64,000 bases of DNA from Dipetalonema caudispina (lineage: Eukaryota; Nematoda; Chromadorea; Rhabditida; Onchocercidae), in the NCBI GenBank assembly GCA_013365325.1, contig JABVXV010000008.1:1-64000 (forward strand), given 5' to 3'. The notes below the pieces were generated by a model. That model worked only from the letters and a program-made list of their open reading frames with translations, did no database searches and was not told the origin of the DNA. The position numbers were made by a program, and so were the translations under genes. Below are positions 25,008 through 44,386 of the stretch, piece after piece (the first letter of the stretch is position 1; every line of letters starts with the position of its first letter).

Positions 25008-28000
25008 ATCAGTTCAGAATTGTGATTCTATGGTTGCAAAAAAACACGCCTACAAAAGCATTCAATGATTATTTCAGATTATTTTTGTTACAGAACGAAA
25101 AAAAAGTTTAAGAGCATATTTTTACGAGGACAATACTAACAGAAAGATTGACTTACAGATCTAATTGGATTAAATTTTTTTACTATTCATTAGGCTTTCA
25201 GCTATGTATTAAAAGAAAGGATAGCGATTTAAAGTTTTAAATTACACCAATCTTTATCTACTAATACTAGTTTTGGAGATTAAAAAGGAATGAATGAATT
25301 ACTGCTATGTAACAAGAACTAATTAGCAAATTATAAAAAAGTGAAACATACATACTGCAGGAAATAATGGATCGACAGTGAATAATAACTGGCGAGGATG
25401 ATAACACGTTTATTTGATATTTACGTGTAATACTGGTAGAAGTGTCATCAATTCATGTTTGCATTGTTGAAGAGTATTATCAAGTACCATTTATGAGAAA
25501 TTGTTCGAGTGGCAATCTATCATCGAAACATATTGGGCAAATTGTTGCCAAATAGTAACCGTTCATGAACTTGTCTAGTAATTACAAAGATGAAAAGTGC
25601 TGAACGAGGGATAGGCATAACTATAAATCATTTTGAAATAAAAAAAGAAAATTACCGGTCAGTTACTGCCACAGAAGTGGAACGTTAACAAAAAACATCA
25701 AACAAAAGACAGAATATATGCAAAACAGTATTTAAATTTCGGGAAATGTCCAATGAAAATTCTAAATTTATAACTGAACAGAACTGCAAGCCTAGAAAAC
25801 AGAAATAACGATCAAATTATTCCGAAAGCGTAACTTGTTAGGCTCTTCCTTAAGTCTTAGTGCAAAATCTATGAAAATTATACCAAAATCCAAAAACTGC
25901 TGCCCGATGCCTTGCAATACACAGAGAGACTTAATTAAAAGTTTTATTGTTGATAATAGACAAATGCATCATAAAGCAAACCGGTTAGAGAAAACCTGTG
26001 ACACCAAGTAGTGAAAGAACATAAAAAGTATAGCAAGAATAATTTGGAGCCCATACAGAGAATAAATCTATTGATAGACAGAACAGAAGTGGCACATAGT
26101 ATGTTTGAATTTGTCTCTAAATCGGTAGTTTGAATCCACCATTGTTAATTGGCATTACAAATAATCTTGCAGAACAAGAAAAAATCATGCCACTAATGCA
26201 AAGTTTACAGCAAAAATCGAAAATGTTCCCAAATACAAGTAATTAATACTTTTGAAAGCCCAAAAACGAAATTTCAAACTTCCAAATTCATACAAACACA
26301 TCAGATTCAGTGTAGCAAAGTACCAATGTTGACCTCAAATGATGAAACTAAAGATCAGTCAAAAATCACATCTTTCATAAAAAATAATCATACCTCTTGC
26401 CGGCCAACTTTGACAATTGCCGCTCTTGACAATAACATACGAAAAAAAGTTCAAGCATGTAGAATGACATATAAATTTCGGAATTATCGATAATAGTGCG
26501 AGCACAAACACTGAATAGAGTATGGCAGTTAAAAACATAGAGCTATTCACTCAGTGACATATAGCATTTTGTGAAGACGAGAAATGGAAGTGCTTAATGA
26601 ATCGCAACTCTTTACCGTTTCCACTTGATGTGAAGCAATATTATACCATTTTTATCTCTAATTTCAACCATGTTTATTTGTCGTGTCAGAAAGACTACTG
26701 AAGGCATATATGAAGGATTTTTTCTAGTTTTACCTATTGATCGATAGAAGTACCGAGCACTGTAGGATGCTGTAATAAGCTACAACATGAAAGGAATCAT
26801 AAAGCGAAAAATTACTTTGAAAAAGTTGAAGCGCTGAAGGTTGTTCAGGGAAAGGCGAGTTCATTTATTAATGATATGCTTATCACAGCATTCCACAGTG
26901 TGAACTTAACAATGAAAAATTGAAGGAAGAAAAGCGAATAATGAAGTGAATTACTATTTACGGAGCATTTTGAAAAAGAGAAGCAGAAATGTTCAACAAA
27001 AGGAAATTTGGGAAAAAACAGAGAAAGAAACGAAACTTTGAAAGATGAAGAGTGTTACTTTAAAGCTTACAAATAGATGACACGGGAAAATGAACGCTAA
27101 ATTACAATTTACAACAACAAAAAAAAAAAAAAAGAAAATGAATAGCGAGGAACGCTGTATCATTTTTACCTCAAATATTATACCATTTTATATTCTTAAA
27201 TTCTATGGAAGCTCGCACAATAATCTTGCAGGTAGGTCAGTCATGAGCGGGAAGATATGCGAAAATATCAAACAGCTGATACTAAGAGAAAACATGATTG
27301 CTGTTAATTCTCGAAATAATACCAAAAAGCATTTAATTCACTTTTTTCTTTTTTTTTTCACCCGCTCTTGTAAAAAAAAAAAAGATAAAAATTGCTATAA
27401 ACCAGCATTCTAGTCAAAAAAGACAATCAGAACTTACAAAACATCCAAACATGCACGAAGTCAATTTCAAATGAGGTAGTAAACTGATATCAAAGTGATA
27501 AGTGTTCCTAAATATATGATAATACTCCCTGTTCTATTCATAAAATAATCATACTCAGATTCAATAAGGAACTACATAAATTCCATTTCCAATTTTACTG
27601 CTGCAAAGTTTTAATGAGAAATAAATCGATGAAGCAAGACTTACTAATTGCCTGCTTTTCCTAATCCCAACGAGCTTTTTTCTACACTTTTTTAACATTT
27701 CCACAACCTTCATTTTCATCTAAGCGATTCGAAATCTAAAGAAATTCAGGGCAAACCTGGTTATCAAATGATAGTAATATGATTTCATTGATATCTGAGA
27801 AAATCAGTTTCCTGATGTTTTTGGTCAAGATTTTATAATAACTCTATTAACGAACTACTTGATTACTCAAAAACATTTTACTTACTTACTTAAGTTCAAC
27901 TGTATTTTGTTTAATTATATAAATTGTTTCCCTTATTACATGCCTCCAAAATTCACTTAACAAAAAAGTTATTTTGCTTAAAAGGAGGTAAAAAATATCT

Positions 28001-28434
28001 TTAAACACTGAAGGAGAAATTAACAGTAACACAAAGAAGCAATATATGTGTGCTTAATCGCATAATTTGAAGGCTTGTTCAGAGAAAATTGAAAGAACGA
28101 CAGATTAAGCAAATTAACCCGCTTGCAAAGAAGACAGGGAAGAATAAGACAATTAAGATATAGCAGAATAGCCTGCAGTAACCTTATCTCTAATTATTAG
28201 ACATAAAATATCAATTTTTCTCAGAACAATCTTAAAAATATGGAAGGTACCAAAATTACTTGACGTCGTTTATGATCGATCCCCAAAGCAAAGCTCCTAT
28301 TAATAATCGTTAATTCACGATCCAAAACCAAGAGTCCATGAAATGCCAAATCAAATTGACCAGTCGACGGTACTGATAGGAAGGAAACAGCTCTTTTTAG
28401 ATGCAGGCTAAAACTGCTATTCGCCACAACTGCC
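25008..28434. other. Gene-poor stretch
   Basis: About 3.4 kb with mostly low-complexity A-rich sequence, including (A)n-interrupted runs near 27117-27136 and 27350-27385. The only coding candidate is a short signal-peptide-like exon on the minus strand at 26395-26550. No repeats or RNA genes were recognised. Confidence 0.45.
26395..26550 (-). CDS. Possible first exon of a small secreted peptide
   Basis: The ATG at 26550 opens a peptide with a strong hydrophobic core (FLTAILYSVFVLALLSII), followed by three Cys and SWPAR, then a GTATGA donor at 26394. This looks like a signal-peptide exon. No matching downstream exon was found with confidence, so it may be chance. The family is not recognised. 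Confidence 0.2.
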
Positions 28435-28440
28435 TTTATT
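28435..28440 (-). terminator. Poly(A) signal for AMMECR1 homologue
   Basis: Minus-strand AATAAA sits about 22 bases beyond the stop codon at 28462-28464. The distance is short but common in nematodes. Confidence 0.5.
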
Positions 28441-28461
28441 CCGAATTGTAGTGAAAATGTA

Positions 28462-34274
<5,813 letters not shown>

Positions 34275-35943
34275 ATCTTGCGGTTACAATTGACGACGAT
34301 AACGGTGATATCACGGCTGCAACTACTGCTGCTAGCTGCGTATTACTGCAGCAGCCCTGTTTTCTTGATGGGCTCGCCTTTTTGACGGTACCCAAATGCT
34401 CCTTACTTCCCGCCACCGTGCCTGCACTCCAGTAATCCACCGTTCTGTCCTCGTTATTTTCTCTATCGAATAGAAAAAAGATTCATTTACCGCAGTAGTC
34501 GTATCATATGCACTGACCGGACGAACGTATGCAACGCGATGAGATCAGCGGAAGAAGAATATAACCACGTGATTTTTTGGTAACTGATATCTTCAGAACT
34601 TTTAGAAATAACATACGCATGTTAAATTATTTGATTTCACATCTCTCCTATACTCTGCAAACAATGCCTTTAGTAGTACTAATTCAAGTTTCTTGTTTAA
34701 CCAAACAAATTTCTTGTAACTTTCCCATCAAAATATTTAATAAAACTTATCTTGATTGGACTTCGCAACACTGATATGGGCAAAATCAGGAAGTGTGCAA
34801 TATTTCCCATACCTACTTAATACCTTTCCAACCAGAGGTTGGAAAGCGTAAAACCTAGCAAAAAGAACAACTGTAATTCAATAATGATCTGTATCAATGA
34901 CCCTAATGTTTTACGAAAGTAGAGAAGATAAATAAAACATAATGGAAATTTTTTTGGTGGATTCTTGAACATGGGAAGCCCAAAAGAATAGCGAATTGCA
35001 TGAAAGGAGTAAGCTTTTTGTGGGGTGGAAGGAATGTCTACCTATGTTGTCAAAAAGGGCAAAAATGCCATAAACTTCAAGGTTATATTTGACAGTGAGG
35101 AAACTAGACTAAGGAAATGGACACTTGTGGGGCGGACCTGAAGAAGGGATCAAGGAAAGGACACATAGATCTTGTCTGCAATCGAAAGCTATCAAATAGA
35201 TGGTGAAAAAGGCTAGGGAACAACAGAGTAGGACATTAGCATTGAATAGTATAAGAGACTTCAGAAAGTGGAATTCGATCACCAAAAACTCCGAAGGGAA
35301 AAAATATCCATAATCACTGGTGCAGTCAGCGGGGAAGCAAATATGGAAAGAAGCTCACTCTTCGAGACGTATTAACATGGACCAGCCTTAACTGTCTTAA
35401 TTCACTTCACACTCTCGATTAATAATAGATATAAATACATGGATATCACTACTAGTAAATAACTCCTTTGTTGTATTTAATTTTTTATAAATCACTGAAC
35501 AACAGAAATATTCAAAATGAATCAAGGTTAATAGCTATTCAAGAACTGAAACCATTTCATATAATCAAGTAACTAATCATTAAATATATGGGTCTTTCCT
35601 TCCTATTCCTGAAAGTCATAGATTTCTAGAGATCACAGTTTCCGAAGCATTGTCGGAAATCACTGAATCTTTAGAGTAATCGACTTCTGATATATTATAT
35701 CTGTGTATCTGTACCTGAAGTCCTTTAAAGACGAACTGCTGCTAGCTTATTATAAGAAAGGAGTTGAATATATAAACCTTCCAAGTTTGGTACACACTAA
35801 TAAATTAGAGTACGTGAAATTCCTCCCTAATAATGGGACAGGTTTTATGCAACTATTTCTACCCACTCCATGGATACCTCATTTAGCAAAGTAACTCACA
35901 CTGACAAGACTGCAAAACATTAAAAGAATATCAGCCATAAAAT

Positions 35944-35986
35944 ACCACCTAACGTGACCACGTGAGACCACCTAAAATGATCACGT
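35944..35986. repeat. Tandem pair of imperfect 20-mers
   Basis: Two copies of ACCACCTAANNTGAYCACGT at 35944-35963 and 35967-35986 match at 17 of 20 positions and are separated by GAG. The first copy ends in CCACGTGAG, which contains an E-box (CACGTG). They may be a paired factor site or a small duplication. Confidence 0.6.
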
Positions 35987-36159
35987 TGGATTCAGAAAGT
36001 TAGTAGTGACCTGCAACGAACCATCAAACATTGATGCAGGGATCGTTGCGAAACGAACTACGTCTTATAGATCAAATGTTGACCTACGTAGGAAAGACTG
36101 AGATAAAAGGTCATTCAAGCGATATCTGTTGGTAATAGCAAACTCTTATTTGATGTAAA

Positions 36160-36735
36160 ATGAATAAATTGTCGTATGCTGTACATCCTTATCAATTCAA
36201 TTCATTGAACTTTCCTTCACCTTCATCTCCAGTTTTTCTTTTCCCGGTGGGTTCATCCAATCAACTTCCATTTTTCCACTTTTATTTTTTCTCCAGCTCT
36301 TGCTATTCTGAATTCGTACAATATAAAATTGCCCAAAAAGTGCGGGCCTGCATGACTCAACTTGACCTGATCGAATCTATGACTCAAAATTACACTTATC
36401 GGCATAGACTTCGATCCTGGAACCGTTCCTTTCGATATCACTGTTTCATCCTTCACGATATCTGTTGTGATGAGAGCTTCATCATCACTCTTCCTTCCTA
36501 TATTCCCATGTTCTTTTACTTGAAATCAACAGAAGTATTGGCTGAAAAGCAGTTCGTTGATCTCCCTTCAAAATCATTGTTCCCACTTCCCTGGCCTATT
36601 ATTTCTTTTGTGCCGTATTTCCTCCTCAGTGTACTTCTTTTCAGCTGCCATTACTTATCTAAACTTTATTTTCAAACTTTATCTACTGTGATGATAAAGC
36701 TTCCCATCGCATCCGTATATCAGGCTAATTCTTGA
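36160..36735 (+). other. Unexplained 191-codon open frame
   Basis: This is the longest uninterrupted frame in the window. It is open from ATG 36160 to TGA 36733-36735, rich in Phe, Ser, Pro, Leu and Tyr, and has a hydrophobic segment near the end (PWPIISFVPYFLLSVLLF). The same DNA is also open on the minus strand for about 95 codons (36253-36540). Local GC content is higher than around it, which lowers stop density by chance. No splice partner, homologous motif or signal peptide was seen, so I do not call it a gene. Confidence 0.2.
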
Positions 36736-38219
36736 CATCGTAAAAGTGCCATAACTTGAACTTGCAAATCCTTGGCCACTGTTGCTTGCACTCTCATCAT
36801 ATAAATATAGATCAACGATCGAGAAAAGACAATTCTTATTGTTATTCATTAACTATACGAGATAGTGGGAGAGTATGCACTTGTAAACGTATTGTTTGTT
36901 AAGGTTAAGCATTGTGTAATATACGTATTGATTCCAGAAAGGTGTCCATACATCTGTGATTTTTCTAATCAATTAATTCCTTATATGAAGTACAAGTATC
37001 ATTTTGAGTAATATGAAATCATGAAATTACTAGTATTCCTTTACCCCATATCATAAAATAGGTATTTTAATTTTAAGTTGAAGAATAAATGGTTAAAATG
37101 AGAAGAGGAATGCACAATTAAAAATGAATATTTTATAAATGAAAGCTAGAAAGGACAACATAGCCAATCCATTTGAAGAAGGAACCATTTGACAAAACTA
37201 ACTGAATAATGTCATCGTTGACGAACAGTTCTGCTTAATGAGATGTATTACCTTATACAATTATTACACAATACAATGAATACATTAACCATTTCATTTA
37301 TAATGCAAATAATCTTCGCGCAAACATAACATAACATTTTGAGGTTCAAAAGGACAAATTTTTTATTATCTCAAATTAAACATATCATTCATCTCAATGT
37401 GAAAAATAAATCCTTTTTCACTAGTGATATGATTTAATAATTCAAAAACTGGCAACATTAATGCTATGTCAATGGATTAATTCAGAAGTTATTGATAATA
37501 ATGAGAATTTACTGATAATAATAAAAATTTCTTATCTTGCAATATTTTACATTCTAAACTAATCAAATGGTGCAACCATAGATGATAAATCTTTACCTTT
37601 CCCGATTCAAATTACTTCCTACCAAAAAAAAAAAGAAAAAAAAAGAAAAAAAAAACTGAACAACATCAGCAAAAAGAGACTTAGCTGCAATTTTAAGTCA
37701 ACCTTAAAGATAAGAATAATTTCAATTATCTTTGAATATCTATGCACTAATAATGCACAAAATTATAAATAAATAAATTTATTATTTGTGTGAAATATTT
37801 TAAAAGAACAATGTCAATGTCCTTAATTTAACCGAAAAGAAACTCGATAACTATCAAAACAAACCTATAGAAATGTAGGAAAGCGATATTAGTCTTCAAT
37901 CGTTATGCATTATACTAGAAAGAGATAGATGAGAAATTATGTGGATCGATGCTAGGCTTCATAATATTCGATGGCACTACTCTTTCTTTGCTCATTAAGG
38001 GATAGGGAAAGGCTAATATTCACAACTGCAGACAGTAAGTTTTAGTAAACAAGACAATTGTTTACTTATTCAAATTCAAAACGGCACAAAAATTACTTCC
38101 TTCTTTTTGTTTGTTTTTCAAATATTGAGACTAAGGTAACGTATATACATATCTGACCTATATCATTCAATAGAAAGACCGTCACTAATTTAATATGTGG
38201 TAATAATTATGCTAACGGA

Positions 38220-38312
38220 AGTTATAACAGTGGTAGCAGTAGTAATAGTAGTAATGGTGGTAAGAGTAGTAGTAGTAATGATGGTGGTGGTGGTGGTGGT
38301 AATAGTAATAGT
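38220..38312. repeat. Interrupted (GTA/GTG)n trinucleotide array
   Basis: Runs of GTA, GTG, AAT and GAT units spread over about 90 bases, with the purest stretch being (GGT)n near 38282-38300. It reads as Tyr/His or Ile/Thr homopolymer in minus frames, which creates spurious ORFs. Confidence 0.9.
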
Positions 38313-38999
38313 AGTAGAAGAATAGTAGCACTGGAGAAGTGGTAAGAAGTGCAGATGAGCCCGTCGTAAGCGAAGTTGTAAGTAGTAGTACGATGTTATG
38401 CTCTTGTGATCTTTGTTGGTAGTAATACAAGCCAAATTGCTTAGTTATTTTGGATGCTTTTAGTATCAATGTACTTTAAGCTTTTATGCACAGTGGAATA
38501 TTCTATTTTACTAAATGAATTGCTTATAGCTTTCATGACGGGGACTTCCGTCTGGTTCGGTATCACTCGGATATATACCCTACGATAGCGATCTTCATAA
38601 TGAATCCCTTCGAATCAATCATTGTCCCAATGATGGTGGAAGGGAAAGAAATAAGTAGAAAGTTATGATATGCATTGAACTTGAATATTTCTAAAAAGGA
38701 TCAGGTTAACAAAATTATGCAGATGTTATAAGTAGAATGATAAGTACGTATTCATCTCAATATTCCGTTCTACTATGCATTTTATTGATGGAGAAATTTC
38801 AACTTATCCATTTCTAGAAAGTCTTCAAATTTAAATTCACAAGTTCAAATTTTAACAGACTGATGACATTAGTTGACAAACGGCAATAGTTTAGACTCCA
38901 CAACTAGCCACCCAATCGACCGTAAAAGCAAACAGACAGATGGCAGATCTTTTCCGATCAATGTTATTTACTACGAAACATGTTGGGATTGATGAAAAT

Positions 39000-39088
39000 A
39001 CACACACATACACATACACACACACACACACACGTACACACACATACACATACACACATATACACACATACACATATATACATACATA
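39000..39088. repeat. (CA)n microsatellite with TACA interruptions
   Basis: CA dinucleotides with regular CATA units, fading into (TACA)n at the right end. Apparent Val/Cys/Tyr-rich ORFs over it are artefacts of the repeat. Confidence 0.95.
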
Positions 39089-39364
39089 AAAGTTCCACTT
39101 CTAAATTTAGAATTTCTATGAAAATTTAATTGAAGACGTATTTTCGCAAAATTTCGGAAGAAATTTTAAAAACAAAAAATCAATGATGAAAAATTATGGC
39201 GAATGGAAGAGTGATAGATGGAAATTTTGATAGAAGATGCAATTTTTATGACAAACTATGCTATTTAACAACATTTCCGATGTTCTTTCAACTCTTCTGA
39301 ATAAGGTCAGAAATTTTCTATCATCCACCTTCTAATGTATGAGTTTTAGAGGTATAAAATAAAG

Positions 39365-39768
39365 TTTTATTGATTGTTGATGATTTTATTTTAAATTAAA
39401 AAGTTTGTTCTTTGTACAGTTTGAATAGTTGGCAAATAATCTGAAGGTATTATTTATCACTGAGAGAACACAAAAAGAAATATTCCTTTCTACCACATTG
39501 ATGAATGAATTTCTCTTTTATATACTACTCAATACTTACAACAATAATAAACTCTTTGTGCGTATCGGTGCGTTGCTAAGAGTTAAAATGATATGAACCA
39601 TCCAATCATTTACAACATTTGCATTAGTTTCAGTATTTCAGAAATTTTTATTACTTGTTGATTGTTAACGATATTATGTTAAATTTGAAAGTTTGTTCTT
39701 TGTATAGTTTGAATAGTTGACTAATAACCTGAAAGTATCATCCATCACAAAAAGAACACAAAAAAAAG
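39365..39768. repeat. Diverged direct repeat, two ~120-bp copies
   Basis: 39365-39481 and 39646-39768 share the cores AAGTTTGTTCTTTGTAYAGTTTGAATAGTTG (with one base change), then AATAATCTGAAGGTAT versus AATAACCTGAAAGTAT, then AGAACACAAAAA. The order and spacing of the matching blocks are the same, so this is a local duplication. No coding sequence or terminal inverted repeats were seen. Confidence 0.7.
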
Positions 39769-42700
39769 TGATGCACTATTAGTAGTCAGATATCGTCGCC
39801 ACTCTCTGAAATATACCAGTCGTATTAATTAATGAAGGACTAATGCATATAGCATTGAAATTGTTTAGAAATGAAATTCATTGCTGAATAAAAAAGATAT
39901 TAGAAAATTTTCCAGTTCCGATAAGGGTCTTATTTCTGAATATACAAACAAATTCGCCGATACATCTGGCCCCTCTGCTCACAAATGTTTATCGAATACA
40001 ATATATCACACTCTCCAATGCGAACATTACTATGATATTTCCGTTTAATCAATATCGTCTCAAATTTCGATTGATTTATTCGTGCTAGTGAATATCTTCA
40101 CATAATATTCAATACGTTGGAAATTGAAGGAATTGTTGTATTTGTCCTCTTTATTTTCCATCTACCAAAAAAAAGAGTAGTAAATAAAGGTTGGAAAGTG
40201 CAAAATACTGGGAATTCTCAAGAAATATGCAAAATATCAGAAAATATACTCTAAATCGCCATATTTTACATCAGAATTTTCCACTTAAGAATATACGCTG
40301 AACACAAATTGTGCTTATGCTCAAAAACTGACAATTTACAAAACGAAATAGAAAACCGAATATCACTGCGGTCGATGATATATTTTATCACTTTACAGAA
40401 ATTACACTTAATATTTTGTACAAAAATCTAATTTCAGAATAAATTCTTTTTTCCTTTTCAAGCAGAAATTGATCGATATTTCTCTACAAGCTTACGATCA
40501 GAGCCTTCTTCTAGAGATCAGAAGGACTAATTTTTCATGGTCTTCATTTATGGTTAGATGATGGTGATGTAATATCAAATAGTATTCTCAAATTTCGCCT
40601 AAAAAAAAGTTTTGGAAATCTAAACTCAAGATCACTATATCGATTATTCATCTATCCGCTATTTTAATCAATCATGAATCGAACATACCCAAAAAATTAA
40701 AGTTTATCAAGTTTTTACCCTTCACTTCTTAAAATTTTGGCAGGGTCATGTACATATATTGTTCTACGGTGTTCGTGAGTCCAGTGATTTCGTATCCGCT
40801 ATTTACCAAAACTTCTACTTCATCATTGTCGTAAAAGATGAAGACAGAAGAAAAGGACACATAAAGAATATTCGACTCTAAGCAATAAAAATAAGGCGAT
40901 AATTTCACTATCAGTAAAATCCAAACAGAGCACTTTACATCTTCACTTTGGTAAGAAATTATTCCCCTTAATTCTACATATTCTTTTGAAGATTCTAGAA
41001 GAGAAAATAAAAAGCTTAAGAAGTTAAATGGAAAAAATGTTCTTGTCGAAATTAACATTTGTTTCGAACTTTTTATTCTTTAACTTTGATCCAAAACCAC
41101 AACAATACAGCAATTCTAGCTCATTATTTTCAATCATACATTGTTTCCATCCGCCATCCTATCCACCAAAATATTTGAAAAAAAAAAATCCATATTGAAG
41201 ATGTAATGACCTCACTTGATGCAAGCGAATATCTCAGATAATGTCGCTATGCCCTCCCTGTCTTTTAAGGTATTGATTTATTCGTCTTTCGTAATTTAAT
41301 CGAAAAACCCTTCCGATCTTAAATTTCAGAATTATACTAATTCTTAAATTTCACAAAAATATTGTTCATCTTCGAATGAAAGCATATTTTTAATTGAATA
41401 TATATCATGAAAGTTACTGACTTTGAATTTTACATGAATTTACTCAATTCATTCAATACCTATTCAAACTGAGCCCATAGTGTACCTACTATTCTCGCTG
41501 CAATATCGAAATACAGGTGACCTTGCAACTGTTCGACACCGGCCAGCACCCATTTTACAATTCCATTGACTTTTCATGCACCGCCTATGACGTATTTTAT
41601 TTATCTCTTCTTAGAAGCATAAATTTCCTAGTGACAAATTTTTTTAAAAAAGTATTCATCAAAAAGCACTCGGAATATAGGTAGTAAGGGTATCATTAAT
41701 ATCAATTCGATGTCTGCGCTATGAAAAATGATCACATGATCGTTTCACGGCTATACTTTCCATGGAAATTTCTAAAATGTTCATTGTTGAACGACAAGAC
41801 TTTCGATTACATTCAACATGGCCAATACATTCAAGCGAGTATCAGAAAATTATGCAAATTATAGGGATGAATTTGTCGAACAGTTCATATTTCACTCCGT
41901 CGAAATTCCAGCTATGCAACGTTTAACTATTTGTTTATAGCTTTAGTAAAGTAATGAGTTGAGTGAAATTGGATTGAATTTATTTTAATGGATTTCACAG
42001 CATTTTTCAAAATCTTGAGTCTAATTTTATTGTTTCTCAGGACATTCACCTTTTTGCCGGCCATTGCTGAAAATTTCTACCCCATGATTCTATTTTTCCA
42101 AAATTTCTCCCGTTTCAAAACCGGGAAATACTTTAAATAATGCTAGCGAAGTCAGAAGTGTTCAAAACATTAATTTTGACAACACGGATTCATTGCAAAT
42201 ACTATATTTTGGTGATTCCGAGGTCAGAGAATGTGGACGGCAATACGGCACTTGCACGATTTTTCAAGCTTATCTTCTCCCTAATTTCGAAGTACTATCA
42301 ACAAGAGTGCAATTCAAAGTTTTGATGATGAGGAAACATTAAGACTTCAGCACTTCCTTCTTCTTGAAGGTCGGCGCAAAGTGATCATACTTTCGCCCAG
42401 ATACTGTCCAAAAATGTGCTGTACTTGATTTACCGATGAATCGAACTGTGTAATAAAACAAAATTTGACAATAAACAGTCCATTACAACATAGGAAGTTC
42501 AGCACGCAATCTAATTAGAGTGTTGAAATCTCTTTGAAATGAAAGTCATGATTGATTCATCATCATTTATTTATCATCGGTAAAAACGAGGCCGCAAACG
42601 GGTACACATAATTGTTGTAAATTGCAAATTTTAATTTGAATTTTATTTTTGCAACAACAACAGCAACAACTTGCAAATAATTGTTATCGTTGTATAACTA

Positions 42701-43651
42701 TTTTAGTATCAGACTAGACCATGAAAAATATATGTTTAATATTTATAAAATAAAGCACAAAATTGGGAAATGAATACGAATCGTCGAAGCAGATTGCTCA
42801 GAGAAATTGAATAGATGCTGCGTAGCTTTTAATTCCGCTTAAATTTTAAATATTTTTTATGATTCCACAATGAAGCCAATATTTGCTTTATAAAGGGCAG
42901 TTGAGAAAAAAAACAACGAAGTGACATTTTGTCTCCATGAAATCCATTGTTCAAATTTACTTTCATGAATAAAACATACAACAGCTGCAGAAGAGAGAAG
43001 TTAGCGAACTTCTGCAAAGAATTTTACTCGTCACGAAAAAGCCAAATATGCTATTTAACTTATTTTACCTGAAGTTTTGCTCCACCCGCAAATATGGGGC
43101 AATCAATATTGCGCAACATTTTCTTTCATAGGTTGACATTGCAAATTTTACCCTCATTAAAACTTAAAGTTATTTGAAATCAAATTTTCACATGTTAAAA
43201 TTGTTTTTGATGGATTTATATTTTTCTGTGTTTAGTTTTTTATAGCTATGAAAAGAAGCGCACAAACTGAAAATGAATTAACTCTCCGAATCGTTCATTC
43301 TTCATTGAATGATAATTAATCCAACAGTATCATCTACACATACATTCCTCACCTTAGCTTTATGATATGATAATAAAAATAAACGATTAAATTGTAAAGC
43401 ATTTTCTGTTTCTCGCATGCCTGAAACGATTCTGAAGAAGTGTCAAATAATCTAAGAAACGGAAAGAACGTCGTATTATACATTAACGTATGACAATCTT
43501 TATTGTATTGTGTTCTTCTCATATATGTAAATTTACAGCCAGGTTGTATCATCTAAACAAATTTCCCAATTTATGTTCATGTTCGATTTAAATTCATTGT
43601 TATTTCAAACTCTACTCAATACGAGAATTATTCTTTAGTGGAAAAGGCAAG

Positions 43652-44386
43652 ATGGCGGTAAGTGTTAAGTCCGATTGCATTGGGAAATTTGAAAAGCTTT
43701 CGTAAACTTATCTTGCAAAGGATTCAACCTATTATTATCATTGTTGTACCGTCAACAGCTAACCAAGTAACTTTTAAACTGAGGAATTAAATAAGGAGAG
43801 AAGTGATAATTAGATGATAATCACTATACTGTGATAAGACAGATACATGATACTAAAGTGACTACATTGTCTTAGTATGAAAGATTAAAGCTAAAATGGT
43901 ATTGTATTAAATGAGATAGAAATGATGAATCACATTATTTTCATGCATAATGAGATTATCGAGATCTGAGGGCGCTTAGCAATGTCTGTGATTCCCGAAA
44001 GATTTGTATTCCCGTTATATGGAAATTGCTTACATTTTGTACAATATGTTGAAGTTGTGAACTGAAGAAAAAGTTTTAAATAGAAGACAAAAAGGAGGAA
44101 TGGGAAAATAGAGGAAATGAAATGGACAAGAATGAAATACGTCTTGCGCATTAAATTAATATTTTCATCTCGTTCTCACATCTTTTTTGAAACAGCTTTA
44201 ATAACTTTTAATAACAATGTCTTGAAATTCCTTCAGCGAACTCTGTTCCCATGGGAAACTGCAGTAACAACCGATGAGGTGGATATTTCGCGGGATCTTC
44301 ACAAGAAAACAAAACGTACCGTTTTCGACATTTTCTTGAATAGAATGAAGCAACAATTTCGGGCTACGAATTTGCAAATATCATAA
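43652..44386 (+). CDS. Tentative 51-residue two-exon protein
   Basis: ATGGCG at 43652-43657 is followed at once by a perfect GTAAGT donor and preceded by TTCTTTAG 19 bases upstream of the donor region, as for a trans-spliced start. A CTTCAG acceptor at 44231-44236 opens 49 codons to TAA at 44384-44386. The joined product starts MARTLFPWETAVTTDEVD and contains DLHKKTKRTVFDIFLNRMK: charged, no signal peptide, no membrane segment. The second exon has clearly coding-like composition; the two-codon first exon is an inference. It lies 170 bp upstream of the lectin-like gene on the same strand, a spacing compatible with a nematode operon. I do not recognise the family. Confidence 0.4.

Larger units (their letters stand above)
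34275..43651. other. Long gene-poor region
   Basis: About 9.4 kb without a gene I can support. It contains two microsatellites (38220-38312, 39000-39088), a diverged direct repeat (39365-39481 and 39646-39768), a tandem pair of 20-mers (35944-35986), an A-rich tract at 37624-37656 and an unexplained 191-codon + strand ORF at 36160-36735. The first few hundred bases upstream of 34274 probably hold the AMMECR1 promoter. Confidence 0.5.

Noticed and set aside
27090..27413. 107-codon + strand ORF
   Set aside because: Much of it is poly-Lys and poly-Phe from A and T runs; no motif or splice partner.
35000..35390. GC-richer block that might be a retroelement remnant
   Set aside because: Frames are full of stops and no reverse transcriptase, protease or zinc-knuckle pattern could be confirmed.
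38190..38469. Thr/Ile- and Tyr/His-rich minus-strand ORFs
   Set aside because: They are translations of the GTA/GTG microsatellite.
38891..39073. Val/Cys/Tyr-rich minus-strand ORF
   Set aside because: Product of the (CA)n microsatellite.
40729..41058. 109-codon minus-strand ORF ending in ITGLTNTVEQYMYMTLPKF
   Set aside because: Composition is borderline and no donor, acceptor or neighbour exon supports it.
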